This document shows, in pieces, positions 4,900-6,190 of a DNA stretch of 6,190 nucleotides (position 1 is its first letter; each line of letters opens with the position of its first letter). The position numbers and the translations under genes are program-made. The stretch is from assembly GCA_003562605.1 (NCBI GenBank), contig PWUG01000293.1:1-6190 (forward strand), written 5' to 3'. Under the pieces are notes generated by a model. The model was not told the origin of the DNA and ran no database searches. It saw nothing but the letters and a program-made list of their open reading frames with translations. The DNA is from Syntrophomonadaceae bacterium (GTDB taxonomy: Bacteria > Bacillota_D > Dethiobacteria > DTU022).

Positions 4900-5034
4900 A
4901 TCAGTAAATTAGGTTCTTACGATCAGTTTATGATGTAAGAGGGCCTTTGACACTAACCTGCGATGCATAAAGAACCGTTAGTTTTATTAATAATGGCATG
5001 CATCGATTTTGATTAATCGTTTGGGAGACGAAAC

Positions 5035-5874
5035 ATGACAAATGACAGCAAACAAAAAGCAACAGCGCCTTTAACAGCATTTTTTTTGCTGACTTTTACT
5101 TTCACCTGGTTTTTTTGGATTTTTGCCATTCTTATATCGTTGAACATAATAGACTTAGCTCTGCCTGCCATGGTCCCGGTTGTCATTGGAGCCCACGGGC
5201 CACTTGTCGCTTCTTTTTGGTTTGTATATAAAGAAAACGGCCTGTCCGGAGCCAAAAAACTTCTACTTGCCGGTTTCAAGGTGCGCATGAAACTTACCTG
5301 GTGGGTAGCCATCCTGGCCTTTCCGGCTTTATTGGCCGGCGTGGCCTTCTGGATCAACATCTCCACAAGCAGTTTTCAGCCGGAAACACCCTTGTTGGAC
5401 CAGCCGCTGCTGATTATACCCAATTTAATTTTCATGTTTTTTCTAGGCGGCTCTTTCCAGGAAGAGTTCGGCTGGCGAGGCTTTGCTTTGCCGCAGCTGC
5501 TGGCCGTGCAAACGCCTTTTTCAGCAAGCCTGATCCTGGGGATTATCTGGGGTTTCTGGCATCTGCCTCTTTTCTATATTGACGGCTTAAGCCAGTCATA
5601 CATGAATTTTAGCTTTTTCCTGCTTCTGACCTTATCGTTCAGCTTCATTTTCACCTGGGTCTATATCCGGACAGATTTCAACCTTTTCAGCGCCCTTTTG
5701 CTGCATACTGCACTGAATTCCTCGATGAATCTATTCCCGCCTATAGAACAAATTGCAGGTGGGAACCAGGCAGCATTTACATATCTCACCTTTCTTTATC
5801 TTACTGCTGCCGGCATATTACTTCTCACTGAGAAGCGGTTTTGGTTTAACCAACTAAAAGACGGCACGCAGTAG
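5035..5874 (+). CDS. CPBP family intramembrane glutamic endopeptidase (Abi/CAAX protease-like)
   Basis: A 279-residue polytopic membrane protein with about seven to eight hydrophobic segments (roughly 14-36, 43-66, 88-109, 125-140, 161-182, 191-211, 216-234, 248-265). The three CPBP motifs are intact: E-E-F-G-W-R-G-F (E143, E144, R148), F-W-H-L-P (H176) and H-T-A-L-N (H224, N228). These residues form the membrane-embedded catalytic site in the family. Members range from CAAX prenyl proteases in eukaryotes to bacterial proteins tied to bacteriocin immunity or maturation and membrane stress; the substrate here is unknown. ATG 5035 is supported by GGGAG about nine bases upstream. The gene is monocistronic in appearance: 169 bases separate it from the dipeptidase, and no bacteriocin-like small gene is adjacent. 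The stop is TAG. Seven bases downstream lies the end motif of a transposase remnant. Confidence 0.93.
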   Translation: MTNDSKQKATAPLTAFFLLTFTFTWFFWIFAILISLNIIDLALPAMVPVVIGAHGPLVASFWFVYKENGLSGAKKLLLAGFKVRMKLTWWVAILAFPALLAGVAFWINISTSSFQPETPLLDQPLLIIPNLIFMFFLGGSFQEEFGWRGFALPQLLAVQTPFSASLILGIIWGFWHLPLFYIDGLSQSYMNFSFFLLLTLSFSFIFTWVYIRTDFNLFSALLLHTALNSSMNLFPPIEQIAGGNQAAFTYLTFLYLTAAGILLLTEKRFWFNQLKDGTQ

Positions 5875-5880
5875 AGGAAT

Positions 5881-5914
5881 TGGGGTCAGGTCTTGAAATG
5901 AAATATCACATTTC
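5881..5914. repeat. Outer end of a RAYT/IS200-like element remnant
   Basis: TGGGGTCAGGTCTTG (5881-5895) is the exact inverted copy of 1245-1259. It leads into a small hairpin, GAAATG (5895-5900) with CATTTC (5909-5914). It lies seven bases after the CPBP stop codon and borders a transposase fragment on its right, so 5881 is probably the left boundary of the element. Confidence 0.55.
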
Positions 5915-5936
5915 CTGCTCTAATTTGCGGACTATT

Positions 5937-6059
5937 TTAATGACCGTAGTGGTTGTCCATCAGACAATAAGCGTGGTAATGCCAGTTAGATCTTTTGGTA
6001 ACCTCAGATAGTATTTTTAGAAAGGTTTTGCGATCCTGCTAAGAATTATAAATATCATA
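5937..6059 (-). pseudogene. Fragment of a REP-associated tyrosine transposase (RAYT, Y1/HUH family)
   Basis: The minus strand reads D-I-Y-N-S-[TAG]-Q-D-R-K-T-F, then FLKILSEVTKRSNW, then H-Y-H-A-Y-C-L-M-D-N-H-Y-G-H and TAA. This follows the RAYT core, in which a D-R-x-x-F-L-x-x-L-x-x-V block precedes W-x-x-H-A-Y-C-L-M-D-N-H-Y-H-L-L-I-E-T. The family's single-strand-nicking HUH motif is H-Y-H in D-N-H-Y-H; here the sequence breaks off after N-H-Y, so the second histidine, the rest of the domain and the catalytic tyrosine are gone. The internal TAG at 6039-6041 replaces what is normally a glutamate or similar residue. About the first 40 residues are also missing. It cannot be functional. It ends against the element-end motif at 5881-5895 and begins within the truncated DinB gene. 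Confidence 0.75.
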
Positions 6060-6190
6060 TGGTCAATATTTTCACCCATCGACCATTCTTTTTCCGCAGG
6101 CCGCTGCCAAAGCAGGCTGGTTTCAATACCCTTTATTTCTGAAAATATGGCTTTTCTTTGATCATCTAACAGCTCCAGGTAGTCGGCTAC
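6056..6190 (-). pseudogene. DinB-superfamily protein, truncated by the transposase remnant; 5' end outside window
   Basis: The frame enters from the right edge: Y-L-E-L-L-D-D-Q-R-K-A-I-F-S-E-I-K-G-I, then L-L-WQRPAEKEWSMGENIDHM. This is the DinB/DinB_2 four-helix bundle signature (L-x-x-R-P-x-x-x-x-W-S-I-G-E-x-I-D-H), including the first helix-end histidine of the usual metal site. After the methionine at about 6056 the DinB similarity stops and the frame continues as out-of-frame transposase sequence to TAA at 6017-6019. The remaining roughly two-thirds of the domain, with the other metal ligands, is missing and is not found left of the element, where the CPBP gene begins almost at once. DinB-like proteins act as metal-dependent thiol transferases or hydrolases in known cases; this copy is probably dead. 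Confidence 0.75.

Noticed and set aside
4947..4952. Perfect -35 consensus TTGACA upstream of the CPBP gene
   Set aside because: No acceptable -10 hexamer occurs 15-19 bases downstream; the nearest candidates are about 13-14 or more than 24 bases away.
5013..5366. 117-codon minus-strand frame opposite the CPBP gene
   Set aside because: It is an antisense shadow of a gene with intact family motifs and has no credible start signal.
1..6190. CRISPR array, tRNA or rRNA genes, plasmid or phage origin
   Set aside because: I found no regularly spaced direct repeats, no complete tRNA or rRNA sequence and no iteron cluster in the window.

Overview
The window looks like chromosomal DNA of an anaerobic, Gram-positive-type bacterium, most likely in the Clostridia. 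This is an inference from moderate-to-low GC, strong AGGAGG-type ribosome sites, a lipobox lipoprotein, a CPBP protease, DUF2007 and CsbD/dodecin-type small proteins, and a likely selenoprotein. None of the intact genes with a visible end stops at TGA: all use TAA or TAG.

Left part (1-1000): a minus-strand run of very small proteins reads DUF3096-like membrane protein, CsbD-like stress protein, then a dodecin cut by the window edge. A 27-residue single-pass membrane protein is divergently encoded at 910-993. A 16-bp perfect inverted repeat and a REP-like hairpin fill the gap to the next, convergent gene.

Middle (1274-3512, minus strand): a DsbA/FrnE-family oxidoreductase whose reading frame is usually cut short by an in-frame TGA. 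Read through that TGA it becomes a complete 204-residue protein, started by a perfect ribosome site, with TGA exactly where the first cysteine of the C-x-x-C active site belongs. This is a strong selenocysteine (U-P-Y-C) candidate and the main find of the window. Next come a DUF2007 protein with a damaged or missing N-terminus and a membrane-anchored SMP-30/strictosidine-synthase-like beta-propeller protein.

Right part (3513-6190): a gene-poor stretch with a start-less open frame is followed on the plus strand by a VanX-like D-Ala-D-Ala dipeptidase lipoprotein and a CPBP (Abi) membrane protease. The right edge holds a DinB-family gene truncated by a decayed REP-associated tyrosine transposase (RAYT) fragment. 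The outer end motif of that fragment (15 bp) recurs in inverted orientation at 1245-1259, about 4.6 kb away, next to a REP-like hairpin. The block between the two motifs carries all five larger genes and is flanked by remnants of the same element family.

No single pathway links the genes. The left cluster suggests general stress physiology, and the rest are independent envelope or redox genes.
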